A DNA stretch of 59,212 bases from Algibacter_G agarivorans (GTDB taxonomy: Bacteria > Bacteroidota > Bacteroidia > Flavobacteriales > Flavobacteriaceae). A program made the position numbers and the translations under genes. The DNA lies in contig NZ_BAABJJ010000045.1 of NCBI RefSeq assembly GCF_039543245.1, positions 1 through 59,212 of the forward strand, in the 5' to 3' direction. Every line of letters starts with the position of its first letter. The first letter of the stretch is position 1. Shown one piece after another: positions 1 to 9,751 of the stretch. The notes under the pieces were generated by a model. That model had not been told where the DNA came from and searched no databases. It saw only the letters and a list, made by a program, of their open reading frames with translations.

Positions 1-57
1 GACGTTAAAAAAAAAGATATAGTGGAAAGCCCGACCCTTTTTCGGGGGAACGCCCAA
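1..57 (-). repeat. Structured intergenic repeat, family 2, copy 1 (cut by window edge)
   Basis: Read on the minus strand this stretch carries GGGCGTT, then CCCCCGAAAAAGGG, then GTCGGGCTTTCCACTATATC followed by a T run. The same order and most of the same bases recur at 28381-28465 (GGCGTTACC, GGTCGGGCTTTCAGC, TATATC plus T run). It lies just downstream of the minus-strand porin gene. The element continues past base 1, so its second half is not visible. It looks like a REP-type palindromic element rather than a gene; no ORF is supported. Confidence 0.6.
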
Positions 58-72
58 ATGAAAATTATACTT

Positions 73-2076
73 TTATAGAAAGAAGTTCCAAACGACACCG
101 AAGCGTACTGTAAAATCCCTATACGGATTGTTTGGTGCCGAGTAATAGTTATAGCCTGTAAATGCTGAATTGAAATGTTCTGCTTTTAAATAGATGCGGG
201 TTTGACGAATTTTTGCATTTATAAAGAAGTCCAAACGCGGAAAGTTTCCAAATTCCCTATCTGTTTGCACATAGAATTCTGCCAATAATGGATTATAGGC
301 ATTCATATAATACTTTGTGAAGTAGTTTAAGGTGACGCCTGTTTGAAGATACAAAGCTTTTTTGAATAAATGATTGGAATAATACAACGTGTTTCTGGTT
401 GTAAATTCCGGGATGTTTAGCGTGTTGTTGTCATCATCTACATTTTGATAGAGTATGGTATTGTTTAGGGCCAAATTTCCAAACTTGATTTCGTTTTCTA
501 ATTTAAACCTTAGATAACTTATTGTTTTATCATTTTGAAAAGGCTGAACTTGTTGGGTGGTTTCATCCTTCTTAAAATACATATAATCATTTACAGTATT
601 AAAATCTGCGGTTAGCTTAATGTACTCTTTATATTGCAACTTAAATGCGAATTGCTGGGTTTCGGTGTTGTTAAAACTATTCTGCCAGTTATAATTTAAA
701 TAATCACTTTGATATAATAAGGTATTGTAATTTGGTGCTTTGGAGCTATGATTAATGGATGCTGTTGCTCCTATATCATCATTTAGTTTAAATGTGGCGT
801 GTGCTTTTAGGTAATTACCATCGAAATCTCCTGATATATTTACTCCAAACTCGCCTTGTAAATCAAATCCTTTATACCGTTTATGGTATTTACCGCCTGC
901 TGCAAAGATGTTACCTTTTAGCCTGTTGGTTATTGTGTTTCCGTTTAAGACTACTAATTTATTATACCCATAATTGTAATTGTTGTGGCTGATATTGAAT
1001 TGTAAGCTGCCAAGCACATTATTATAAAAGTCTAATTGTACTTGATTGTAAAAATTCTCTAAAGTGGCTCTATCCTTTAAATTTGAACTTTTGAAGGCGT
1101 CTCCAAAAAAAGCTGTACTTGCAGATGTTTGATCATACTCGAAGTATTTATCTTCGAACGACATTATATGTCTTACAACCAGTCTACTTTTTGAGATTGA
1201 ATCATTTAAACTTTGTGGAAGATATTTCTCGACCACTTTATTAAACATCTTATAATTATGATCTAAATAAAAACGTTTCCCACGTAATATGCTTTCGGCA
1301 TTTTCAAAATTCACTTCTAGAATGGAACGGTCTAAAAATTCTTCTTCTCCAGTTTCAAAAGGCTCCACTTGATCATCTTGAAGCCCCCCGTTTTCCTGAT
1401 TTAATAAATCTTGGGTTACTATATGCCCCCTTATATTATAACGGTTATTTTTAGTTCTATAATTTGATGTGAATCTAAAATTACCTGTACTCGTTAATAT
1501 ATGTTGATACTTTCCTAAGGAGCGCATTCCTTTATATGCAATTGAAAAATTAAATTGAGGTGATGTATTTACAGTAAAAAACGAATCGGCTAGTTGCCCC
1601 TGCTCAAAGGCTGTTCTAAAAAACAACTCGGTTAATGGTGTTGGTACACGGTAATAATTTATATCTTCAATTTCCATGTAATTGAAATGCCTGGCTTGTG
1701 CGCCAAAACCGGGCATTAAACTGGTGTTTTCAAAACTGTATGTTAAACTGTTATAGGTTTGCCCTAAGTTAGAAAACGGCATTAAACCGAAATTATCTTT
1801 ACGCAGGTAATTGAATTTATAATCTTTTTGAATGCTTAGCGTCGTATCCACATAAGTTGTGTCATTTGCATGGGAAATAATTAGGTAGTCTTCTATTTTG
1901 GCTTTAGGGTTTTTTAAGTTTTCAATGCTTGTGCTTTTCCTAGATTCTGTGTTTATGGAATCTTGAGATTTAATAGCTCCTCCTTGACTATTTTCAATTG
2001 GAAATTGCTTTTTTACTTGCGCAATAGTAGTGAGACATATTCCCAAGAAAAAAAACACTAGAACTACTTTATTCAT
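73..2076 (-). CDS. Putative porin, outer-membrane beta-barrel protein
   Basis: This 667-residue protein begins with a signal peptide (MNKVVLVFFFLGICLTTIAQ) and is rich in alternating aromatic and polar residues, with a terminal phenylalanine segment (VVWNFFL), as expected of an outer-membrane barrel. Segments around residues 100-190 (PFSNLGQTYNSLTY, GFGAQARHFNYMEIED, VPTPLTELFFRTAFEQGQLAD, SIAYKGMRSLGKYQH) match my memory of the Bacteroidota putative porin family (Porin_10 type). The ATG at 2076 gives the signal peptide directly. The substrate is unknown. It stands alone on the minus strand, separated by 191 bp and a terminator from the SusCD operon upstream of it. Confidence 0.82.
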   Translation of the reverse strand: MNKVVLVFFFLGICLTTIAQVKKQFPIENSQGGAIKSQDSINTESRKSTSIENLKNPKAKIEDYLIISHANDTTYVDTTLSIQKDYKFNYLRKDNFGLMPFSNLGQTYNSLTYSFENTSLMPGFGAQARHFNYMEIEDINYYRVPTPLTELFFRTAFEQGQLADSFFTVNTSPQFNFSIAYKGMRSLGKYQHILTSTGNFRFTSNYRTKNNRYNIRGHIVTQDLLNQENGGLQDDQVEPFETGEEEFLDRSILEVNFENAESILRGKRFYLDHNYKMFNKVVEKYLPQSLNDSISKSRLVVRHIMSFEDKYFEYDQTSASTAFFGDAFKSSNLKDRATLENFYNQVQLDFYNNVLGSLQFNISHNNYNYGYNKLVVLNGNTITNRLKGNIFAAGGKYHKRYKGFDLQGEFGVNISGDFDGNYLKAHATFKLNDDIGATASINHSSKAPNYNTLLYQSDYLNYNWQNSFNNTETQQFAFKLQYKEYIKLTADFNTVNDYMYFKKDETTQQVQPFQNDKTISYLRFKLENEIKFGNLALNNTILYQNVDDDNNTLNIPEFTTRNTLYYSNHLFKKALYLQTGVTLNYFTKYYMNAYNPLLAEFYVQTDREFGNFPRLDFFINAKIRQTRIYLKAEHFNSAFTGYNYYSAPNNPYRDFTVRFGVVWNFFL

Positions 2077-2215
2077 AAATATAAAAATCTTGCTTTGGCT
2101 TTACTTGCTACAAATATTACGAATGCAAATGTATATACAAAATATGATAACGTATTAAAATGGAAAAATTATTTATTTTAAAAAAAATAAACTCATCATT
2201 TGAGTAATTACCAAT

Positions 2216-2244
2216 AAAAAAGTCCGTTAAACACGAACTTTTTT
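2216..2244 (-). terminator. Terminator of the susCD operon
   Basis: A stem AAAAAAGTCCG / CGAACTTTTTT (one C-A mismatch) with a 7-base loop lies 24 bp beyond the stop of the last operon gene. On the minus strand the stem ends in a T run, the form of an intrinsic terminator. Confidence 0.6.
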
Positions 2245-2267
2245 AACTATCGCTTCTATTATTTTTT

Positions 2268-3611
2268 TTACTGGTCCCAATAATTTATTTCCATGGTTGG
2301 ATCTGCAACATTAATCATTGAAAATGTTCTATTAGAAAAACCTTCTAAGTTACCAGTGTTATTTAAATAAAACCCTTCTGGACCACCCATGTAAAGGTCT
2401 ATTAAAGGTTGAAAAATAGCTTTTGTACCTGGAGTCACTCCATTTGACAACCCGTTGTCGGCAAAGACTACAATACCATCAGTAACAACAATATCTACTC
2501 CAAACAAAAACACACCAAAGTTTGTTCCAAAGAAAAGTACAGGAACGTTTACGTCATTTAAATTATTATAAAGAATAAAGTCTATGGTAAGTCCATAAGT
2601 TGCCTCCAAAAAGGCAGTGTATTCCGCATAGAAATTATGATACGCTGTACTCGACTTAGAAGGCTCATCAAAATTAACCCATGCTCTATTTCTTCTAACT
2701 CCAAAATCATAAGGATCAAGAGGTGTTACTGGAACGTTACCATATCCAATTTTAGCTGTAACACCACCAACGGTTCCAACATATTGAATACCTAAAGATG
2801 TATCATCTATAGTGAAATTTTCAATAGTAACACCATTGATTTCTAAAGCGGGGCTTATAATAAGACCATCTTCTGTAAATACCATTCCGAACTCTTCATC
2901 TGAAACAGTACCATCATCGGCTTGCGTAGTAGGGTTAGCAAAAATATTTATGTTATCATAATTAAGGGCATATTGTTTTAAATTAGTCCCATCATCAATA
3001 CTCATAAATGGAAATGCCGTAACACCATCAGAGCTTTCAAAATCATTTCTATTGGTTAAGGATTTTGTAACACTTATAATGCTTTCATCTTCAAAATCAG
3101 TGAAATTTGTTGGCGTAAAAACAAAATGTCCAGTATCTCTATTCCTAACATCCCTGAAAGACAGCACTCCGTTTTCATTTCCAAAATATTGAAATACAGA
3201 TGTTCCTTTAAATCCAGTTCCAATAGCCCCCTCTAACTCCGGATTACTTACTTTTTGGATATGATTTCTGGTTGTAAAAACCAATTCGTTTGTTGTTCCA
3301 AAACGAACTTCATAAGAAGATGTTTCTATAGTTGAATCAGAATCAAAATCAGAGGTCATTTCTACGGTACCATCTGCATTAAACTTCATAAAAAAAGTAA
3401 AGCCTCCAAATTCATCATTCTTAGTAAAATAAACGCCTTTATAACCATTTGGCTCTGCTAATAATAAATTTAATAACTCACTATTTTGTTGTGCAATTCT
3501 TTCTGCTGGCGAATCTGGAAAAAGCACTTCCACATTATCATTACTACATGATACAAGGGATAAAAACACTAAACAGATAAACCAATAATTTTTAAATATC
3601 TTTTTCATCAT
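2268..3611 (-). CDS. DUF4302-type lipoprotein of the SusCD locus
   Basis: This 447-residue protein has a lipoprotein signal peptide with the lipobox cysteine at residue 22 (LVSCSN), so it is probably anchored in the outer membrane. Features such as the early AERIAQQNSELLNLLLAEPNGYKGVYFT and GGFTFFMKFNADG fit the DUF4302 family, which is known from SusC/SusD loci that also encode an HExxH lipoprotein, the arrangement seen here. It is the last gene of a four-gene minus-strand operon and follows the metallohydrolase gene after 3 bp. Two consecutive ATG codons (3611 and 3608) could start it. A role as surface-exposed binding partner of the transporter is inference; no catalytic motif is visible. 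Confidence 0.78.
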   Translation of the reverse strand: MMKKIFKNYWFICLVFLSLVSCSNDNVEVLFPDSPAERIAQQNSELLNLLLAEPNGYKGVYFTKNDEFGGFTFFMKFNADGTVEMTSDFDSDSTIETSSYEVRFGTTNELVFTTRNHIQKVSNPELEGAIGTGFKGTSVFQYFGNENGVLSFRDVRNRDTGHFVFTPTNFTDFEDESIISVTKSLTNRNDFESSDGVTAFPFMSIDDGTNLKQYALNYDNINIFANPTTQADDGTVSDEEFGMVFTEDGLIISPALEINGVTIENFTIDDTSLGIQYVGTVGGVTAKIGYGNVPVTPLDPYDFGVRRNRAWVNFDEPSKSSTAYHNFYAEYTAFLEATYGLTIDFILYNNLNDVNVPVLFFGTNFGVFLFGVDIVVTDGIVVFADNGLSNGVTPGTKAIFQPLIDLYMGGPEGFYLNNTGNLEGFSNRTFSMINVADPTMEINYWDQ

Positions 3612-3614
3612 TTT

Positions 3615-4469
3615 TTAATTTACTAGTTCTTGAGTTGCGGCATCGATTATAACTTGTAGTTCATATAAATCTATATCAAAATTAGTTTTATAATAATCTA
3701 CAACCATAGCTTCTTTTTGTCTTATAAATGTTTTTGATTCTTCATTTGAAATACTCTCAACAATAGCATCAAAATCTTCTTTTGAATTAGTAAGCATTTC
3801 TGACACCATTTCTACAAAATCTTCGCCTTCTTGACTTGAGCCATACGCTGTTATATAACCTAATTCTCTAGCTTCGGCATTGGATCTATTAAACCATTGA
3901 GCTGTGTAGTCAGCAGGATTTATTTGACCGTAAGCCACATCGAAAGGAATATTTTGGTTTAAGATATGTGCATATTCATGTTGAACCGTTTTTAAAGGTT
4001 GCTTAATACTGTTTATATCAGTAAAATCTAAAAAATCTATATTAAACAATGTGATTTTCGCACCCGCTTCTGCAACTCCTAATGTAATTGTTGGACTATT
4101 GGGGTTATAATTAAAACTACCAACTAAAGTAAACTGTCGTGGTGCAATTTTTTTTATAAAATCCGCACCTCCAACTAGCGTATAAGGTTCTATCCAAGCT
4201 TTTTGTAAAGCTTCCGCTACTGGTCTTACACTAGATTCTAAAGGTGGATGTAAAAACCTATCCACATCAGTATCATTAATATCCCATTTGTAAAGCATTT
4301 CTATATTATAAGGTGCAACAAATTCACTTCTTAACCAGATATCTAAATCGTTTAAAATGGGTACACTTGTGTCTATTTGACTTTCGCCAACACTATCCGA
4401 ACCATCGGTACATGATGTTGGAAAAGCCAATACCATGCATGCTATTGTTATGTATAAATATTTTTTCAT
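3615..4469 (-). CDS. Substrate import-associated zinc metallohydrolase lipoprotein
   Basis: This 284-residue lipoprotein (lipobox cysteine at residue 20, PTSCTDG) contains a zinc-protease signature HEYAH at residues 164-168, inside VQHEYAHILNQ. A downstream acidic segment (EGEDFVEMVSEM, about residues 214-225) could supply a third zinc ligand; that is inference. It matches the family of HExxH lipoproteins tied to TonB-dependent import loci. It sits between the SusD gene (27 bp upstream) and the DUF4302 gene (3 bp downstream), so it is clearly part of the operon. Likely role: cell-surface hydrolysis or trimming of a substrate, perhaps a peptide, before import. The substrate cannot be read from the sequence. 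Confidence 0.85.
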   Translation of the reverse strand: MKKYLYITIACMVLAFPTSCTDGSDSVGESQIDTSVPILNDLDIWLRSEFVAPYNIEMLYKWDINDTDVDRFLHPPLESSVRPVAEALQKAWIEPYTLVGGADFIKKIAPRQFTLVGSFNYNPNSPTITLGVAEAGAKITLFNIDFLDFTDINSIKQPLKTVQHEYAHILNQNIPFDVAYGQINPADYTAQWFNRSNAEARELGYITAYGSSQEGEDFVEMVSEMLTNSKEDFDAIVESISNEESKTFIRQKEAMVVDYYKTNFDIDLYELQVIIDAATQELVN

Positions 4470-4496
4470 TTTGATGTTTTTTTTAAGTTTTTAGTA

Positions 4497-6002
4497 TTAC
4501 CTAGGGTTTTGTTGTATCCCAAAAGACTGTGCCGCTTCAGGTATTTGCAGCAATCGTCTATTATCATCTTTGGGCAACGTGAACGTATTACCAAAAATAT
4601 CTTGATGCTCAATAACCATATTATGTCTTTTATTATCAAACCATCTTAAGCCATCATTGTAAAAAATAGTTCTTTTAATAGTTAAAACGGCGTGTACAAA
4701 TGCTAAAGACTCAGCCGGAATAGTATAAAAAGGCGTGTACGTGGTTGGATCTGTAACTTCAAAACGTGTTTGAACATCTAAAACTGTTAGCTCATCAAAA
4801 GCGGGGTCGTATAACCGTGTTTTAACCGAGTAAGACATATTTATATCTGCTAAGGCATTGTCTAATTGTCCTAGCATAGCATAAGCTTCGGCTCTATTTA
4901 GTAAGGCTTCATCTGTAGATAATAAGACGAAAGTAACAAATGCGTTACCAGTACCCGCAGCTTGATTGGTAACTTTAAAATATTCTTGAAATTTTGGAAT
5001 ATTAAAATATAAATCGCCGCTTCCAAAAACCGAGTAAGACCAAGGTTGTCCCGTTCCGTTTGCATTTGGAAAAATCTCATCTCTTTTATCGTTATTTAAT
5101 TGATATCTTGCCGCATAATGATACCTATCATAAATTGACTCTGCAGAAACTAATAACAAGTTGGCAGGCTCAAAATTAGAAGACGTATATAATGTTGTTT
5201 GTTCCGAATAGGTAGCTGGTCTATAATTATTTTCCCAGTCTCTTAAAACACCTGCACCTCCTGTACCAATTGCTAAAGTACTATGGTTTACGACTTTTTG
5301 CCACTCTCCAATAACCAAATAGAAACGCGCAGCAAAAGCATTAGCTGTTTTTTTTGTAAAATGATAAGCTGGCACATTATAATCATCTTCAACTAAGGGT
5401 AAGCCTTGCTCTAGATCTTCTCTTATGTTATTATAAACATTTTCTACTGTGCCTCTCTCATAATCACCTAAGAGAACTGTTTCAGGCTCTGTAACATAAG
5501 GTATTCCAATGTCTGAAGCCGAAGTAGATGAGTTATATGTTTTTGAAAATATGTTTACCAACATAAAATGTGCATAGGCACGGCAAATGAGTGCTTCTCC
5601 TTTTAAATGATTAAATTCTGCATTGCCACCTAACTCTTCAATAGATAATAATGCCTGATTTGCTTGTGCAATGGCTTTATATGCTCTATTCCAATAGTAA
5701 GTGGGTGTATCTTCATCTGTATCATTAATATCATCCCAAAAGAACATGCGTTCGTTCAGTGTTGTAGCAAAATCTATACCTGTGTCCGCACTTGGTCCTT
5801 TATCCCCTGCGTTATCAGACATGGGTTCTAAAAATGAGACATAAGCCGCATCTGGGTATGCTCCTACCAATAGTTCTGCTATTTTTTCTGGAGAATCAAT
5901 TGTTGTCCTATTGTCTGGAGTTTCATCTAGAATATCACTACATGAGGATATCATTAAAAATAGAGCAACAATAGTTGTAATATTATATTTTATATTTTTC
6001 AT
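4497..6002 (-). CDS. RagB/SusD family nutrient-binding lipoprotein
   Basis: This 501-residue protein has a lipobox at residue 21 (ISSCSD) followed by the SusD N-terminal signature (ILDETPDNRTTIDSPEKIAELLVGAY). Further SusD hallmarks are YYWNRAYKAIAQANQALL near residue 110, the AEAYAMLGQLDNALADIN segment in the C-terminal half, and IKRTIFYNDGLRWFDNKRH near the end. It would form the substrate-capturing lid over the adjacent SusC barrel. It follows susC by 11 bp and precedes the metallohydrolase gene by 27 bp. Confidence 0.95.
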   Translation of the reverse strand: MKNIKYNITTIVALFLMISSCSDILDETPDNRTTIDSPEKIAELLVGAYPDAAYVSFLEPMSDNAGDKGPSADTGIDFATTLNERMFFWDDINDTDEDTPTYYWNRAYKAIAQANQALLSIEELGGNAEFNHLKGEALICRAYAHFMLVNIFSKTYNSSTSASDIGIPYVTEPETVLLGDYERGTVENVYNNIREDLEQGLPLVEDDYNVPAYHFTKKTANAFAARFYLVIGEWQKVVNHSTLAIGTGGAGVLRDWENNYRPATYSEQTTLYTSSNFEPANLLLVSAESIYDRYHYAARYQLNNDKRDEIFPNANGTGQPWSYSVFGSGDLYFNIPKFQEYFKVTNQAAGTGNAFVTFVLLSTDEALLNRAEAYAMLGQLDNALADINMSYSVKTRLYDPAFDELTVLDVQTRFEVTDPTTYTPFYTIPAESLAFVHAVLTIKRTIFYNDGLRWFDNKRHNMVIEHQDIFGNTFTLPKDDNRRLLQIPEAAQSFGIQQNPR

Positions 6003-6013
6003 TGTATATTTTT

Positions 6014-9000
6014 TTAAAATCCAACGTTAAGAGAAAAAGTAAATAATCTAGATATTGGATAAGCTACCCCGCCTGACCTGAAAAACTCTGGGTCTTGTCC
6101 TCCTAGTTTTGAATCTGAATAAATTAAAAATGGATTGGTGCTTTGCAAACTCATTCTAACATTAGAAAGTCCTAGTCTATCAACAATCTGTTTATCTAAA
6201 GTATATCCTAAAGATATATTTTTCATTCTAATAAAATCGCCATCAGCTACACGCTCACTTGAATAATTATAGGCATTGTACGCTCTTTCTAATTCATTAC
6301 TACCATAAGATTGTAATAAACTTTGCGAAGCAATAGTTGGTACATCCGTAATATTTTCATCTCCAGGGGCAATCCATCTATTTACAAACTGTCTTGGGAA
6401 CACATCTAAATCATCATATACTGAATCATAAACAGGGGCAAGTCTTACTTTATTCCCAGCTGAAAACGAGATAAAGAAACTAAAATCCCAATTTTTATAT
6501 GTGAAATTATTTGCAAGTCCTCCTGATAAATTGGGTTCTGTTGCACCTTCATACTTTAAATAGTCCAATACATTATCAGTATCTTGAAAATCCACCAAAT
6601 CATAAGGTTTAGAAGGGGCAAATTCTGGGTCTTGTGTTAAAAAAATTGGTAAGCCCCATTCGTTAAGTCCTTCAAATTGAAAAGAAAACAAAGCCCCTTT
6701 TGGAAATCCAATAGCATTACCTCTACCTGTGCCTGTTACTAAATCGAATACGTTAGATTCTTGTTTAAGAGAGGTCACTTCTTGATTAAATTTTGAAATA
6801 TTAAATCCTGTTTTCCATCTAAAATTATCGTTATCAATGTTCACCGTATTTAATTGAAACTCAACACCATTGGTGGTCATTTCTGAATTGTTACCTAATT
6901 TAATCGATTCTCCACCTATACCTGTTGTTCTAATTAAATCAATTAAATCTTTTCCTTTTCTAAAATAAGCATCAAAATTCATCATGATCCTATTATTGAA
7001 AAGCCCAACATCTAATCCTAAATTTAACTCTATGGTTTTCTCCCAAGTTAATTCGCTGTTTTGTAAATCTTCAATATCAATGAAGTTTTCACGATCATCA
7101 TTACTAAATCTATCTGTTATTTGATTTCGAAATACTGCTAAGTTATTTGTAGCATTATCAGCTAATAAGGCCACTAGACCATAACTTGGCCTAAATGCTA
7201 AACTAGAAATGACATTGGAATTTTGAATAAAATCTTCTTTATCTACGTTCCATTTTCCACCAACGGTATATGTTGGTAACCATCTAGATTCTGAAGATTT
7301 CCCTGCTCTATTTGAACCTTCATAATTACCTGTAACATTTAAAACATATTTTTTATCAAAATCGTAAGTTACATTAGCGAAGAAAGACACTTCTCTCTGT
7401 CTAGTTTCTGATGCAGAAAAATAAGGATTACCATCTAAAATAGCTTTCTTTAAAATATCTGGATCTGTAAATACAGTCCCTCCTCTATCAAATTGATAGC
7501 CATAACCTGTATTACTACTTTCACTTCTATCCGTATATCTATATTCTTGTCCGCCATAAATTCTAAGACCATGAAGGTCTTCTTTGAATCGTTTTGTCCA
7601 ATCTAAAGTATTTCTAAATGTGTAAGTTACTAATGTGTTTTTTGATGTTATTAAAATTCCTCCAACAGGCAAAACAACTCTTGGTGGTGCATTAGGGTCG
7701 TCTGGGTCTGAAAACAAAAAGTTATTAGCATCTCTCACAACAGTCGTTTCATCGGACCTGTAAGCTCCTGCAACATTAGAATTTTCTTTTATAGAATGTT
7801 CATTATTAGATGTTGCATAACGAGCAGACCCTAAAAAGTTATAAGTTAAATTATCATTAATCTTATATTCTGCTTGTCCTTGAAACTTAATATCCGAAAC
7901 ATTGATTTCTATGCCATTGTTATCTAGTTCATCAATAATATTAAATGGCGCCCAATTGTAACGCGAATATTCTAGATTTCCATCATTATCTCTCGGGCGT
8001 AAAGCTCTACTTGTATTAAGTGCATAACTAAATGGGTTAATATCAAAATCTCTTGTATAAGACCCACTAACTAGATCTTCTTCTCTCGCAAATGTACCCG
8101 GAGCTAATTGATTTCTTATAGACCCTTGTAATTGAGTCGTAATCTTTAATTTATCGTCACTTAAATAAAACGTATTTCTTAAATTCCCTGTAATTCGTCG
8201 CACTCTGTCTGCAATAGTCCATCCGCCATCAGTATAATAACCTAAAGAAGCATAAGACGTAGAATTTTCGCTACCACTAGAGAAACTTAAACCATGCGTT
8301 TGCGTTGGCGTTGCATTAAATAACGTTTCAAACCAATCGGTATTAGCTAATTCAAATTGCTTTAAAAATTGAGCTCTTGCTTCTGGGGTATTTTCGAGTT
8401 GATATTGTCCTGTACTGGAATCATAATTATTAATTGCTCGGTACATAATATTGTAGATACCTCCATATCTTCCTTGAAATGAAGAAGGCAAATCTAAAAA
8501 CCCTTTGGACTCCATTTCTCTGTAAACAGAAACTGTTTCCTGTGAGTTTAGTAAATCGTAGTTAGTGTATCTTGGAATATCTCTAACAGCATATTCTGAT
8601 GTATAATTAAATTTAGGCTTTTGGTTTCTCTTTCCGGATTTTGTAGTAATAACAACTACCCCGTTTAAAGCTCTAGCTCCATACAATGCTGTTGCCGAAG
8701 CATCTTTAAGAATTTCAAAACTTTCCACATCTGAAGCGTTTAAACCTGCGACCGCAGAACTTAATAGTGTACTAGCATCTCCAGAAACTAAGTCCGATAC
8801 AGATAAATTAACTATTTCTTCTTGTATAACGCCGTCTACTATCCAAATTGGCTTAGTATCACCTAGGATAGATGAAGAGCCACGAATGGTAATTCTGGGT
8901 GCAGCACCAAAAGTGCCTGTAACATTTTGTACACTTACACCTGCGGCCCTACCTTCAAGAGCTCTTGAAATATCGGCAACTCCATCAAGCTTAATATCTG

Positions 9001-9382
9001 CTGCCTTAATAGTTTGGGAAGCTCCCGTAAAGAGTTCTCGTTTAACATTTTGATACCCAGTTACAACTACAGCATCCAAACTTTCTACATCCTCAATCAT
9101 AACGACATTAATGGAACTTTCAGCTCCAACTGTAATCATTTGAGTTTGCAATCCAACAAAACTGAACTTTAAAACATCTCCCGTTTTAGCTGAAATAGTA
9201 TAGATTCCATCAAAATCTGAAACCACACCTTTTCTTGTCCCATCCACAACAATTGTAACACCACCAATTGGCAGATTATTAGCGTCCGTAATCGTACCCG
9301 TAATTTTGTTCTCTTGTGCATTAGACAATTGAATTGAAAACACCAAAAACAGTATTAACAAACACGTCAATTTTAATTTCAT
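6014..9382 (-). CDS. SusC/RagA family TonB-dependent outer-membrane transporter
   Basis: The gene encodes a 1122-residue TonB-linked transporter. I chose the ATG at 9382 because it places a signal peptide (MKLKLTCLLILFLVFSIQLSNAQ) at the N-terminus; a longer reading frame extends 13 codons upstream. The mature protein starts with a carboxypeptidase-regulatory-like domain (ITGTITDANNLPIGGVTIVV ... VSDFDGIYTI), then the plug with the SusC signature LEGRAAGVSVQNV and ILKDASATALYGARALNGVVVITTK, then a long barrel ending in a terminal phenylalanine (FSLNVGF). It heads the operon with susD, the HExxH lipoprotein and DUF4302. No sigma/anti-sigma pair, hybrid two-component sensor or glycoside hydrolase is adjacent. 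Confidence 0.96.
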   Translation of the reverse strand: MKLKLTCLLILFLVFSIQLSNAQENKITGTITDANNLPIGGVTIVVDGTRKGVVSDFDGIYTISAKTGDVLKFSFVGLQTQMITVGAESSINVVMIEDVESLDAVVVTGYQNVKRELFTGASQTIKAADIKLDGVADISRALEGRAAGVSVQNVTGTFGAAPRITIRGSSSILGDTKPIWIVDGVIQEEIVNLSVSDLVSGDASTLLSSAVAGLNASDVESFEILKDASATALYGARALNGVVVITTKSGKRNQKPKFNYTSEYAVRDIPRYTNYDLLNSQETVSVYREMESKGFLDLPSSFQGRYGGIYNIMYRAINNYDSSTGQYQLENTPEARAQFLKQFELANTDWFETLFNATPTQTHGLSFSSGSENSTSYASLGYYTDGGWTIADRVRRITGNLRNTFYLSDDKLKITTQLQGSIRNQLAPGTFAREEDLVSGSYTRDFDINPFSYALNTSRALRPRDNDGNLEYSRYNWAPFNIIDELDNNGIEINVSDIKFQGQAEYKINDNLTYNFLGSARYATSNNEHSIKENSNVAGAYRSDETTVVRDANNFLFSDPDDPNAPPRVVLPVGGILITSKNTLVTYTFRNTLDWTKRFKEDLHGLRIYGGQEYRYTDRSESSNTGYGYQFDRGGTVFTDPDILKKAILDGNPYFSASETRQREVSFFANVTYDFDKKYVLNVTGNYEGSNRAGKSSESRWLPTYTVGGKWNVDKEDFIQNSNVISSLAFRPSYGLVALLADNATNNLAVFRNQITDRFSNDDRENFIDIEDLQNSELTWEKTIELNLGLDVGLFNNRIMMNFDAYFRKGKDLIDLIRTTGIGGESIKLGNNSEMTTNGVEFQLNTVNIDNDNFRWKTGFNISKFNQEVTSLKQESNVFDLVTGTGRGNAIGFPKGALFSFQFEGLNEWGLPIFLTQDPEFAPSKPYDLVDFQDTDNVLDYLKYEGATEPNLSGGLANNFTYKNWDFSFFISFSAGNKVRLAPVYDSVYDDLDVFPRQFVNRWIAPGDENITDVPTIASQSLLQSYGSNELERAYNAYNYSSERVADGDFIRMKNISLGYTLDKQIVDRLGLSNVRMSLQSTNPFLIYSDSKLGGQDPEFFRSGGVAYPISRLFTFSLNVGF

Positions 9383-9751
9383 ATTAATAATTATTTGAGT
9401 TAGTCTGCAACGAATTTCCAAATATTATCTTAAAGAAACAAAAAAACAGTTAAAAAAATCTTAATAAATTAGACAACCAACACAACTTTAATGAATTTTA
9501 ATTAAAAAAAAGCTTATATAGATGATAAAATAACAACAAAAACTAATAATAATTAAATATTTTACAATGTGTTTTAAGTAATTCTTATCAAACCCCTCAA
9601 AATTATTATGCCCGCATAATAATTAAACTTTAAGGAGTTAGACCAAATAAACCTCAAAAATGATGGGTTGAATTCGTTTATATTTACTTTATATTTCAAA
9701 TTTAACAGCACAATTTTAAAATTCATTTGGTATTATCAATATTTTAGCGCC
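9383..9751. promoter_or_regulatory. Divergent control region between susC and rnhB
   Basis: The 369-bp gap between two divergent genes is very AT-rich and holds no plausible ORF. Its one striking feature is a perfect inverted repeat at 9601-9624 with 11-bp arms AATTATTATGC and GCATAATAATT and a 2-base centre. It has no T run in either direction, so it is not a classic terminator; a dimeric-regulator operator is possible. It lies 128 bp before rnhB and 219 bp before susC. No fully convincing TAnnTTTG box was found for susC. Confidence 0.45.

Noticed and set aside
4898..5974. Short frames (about 60 codons) on both strands within the SusD gene
   Set aside because: The SusD frame is continuous and conserved across this range, so these are shadows.
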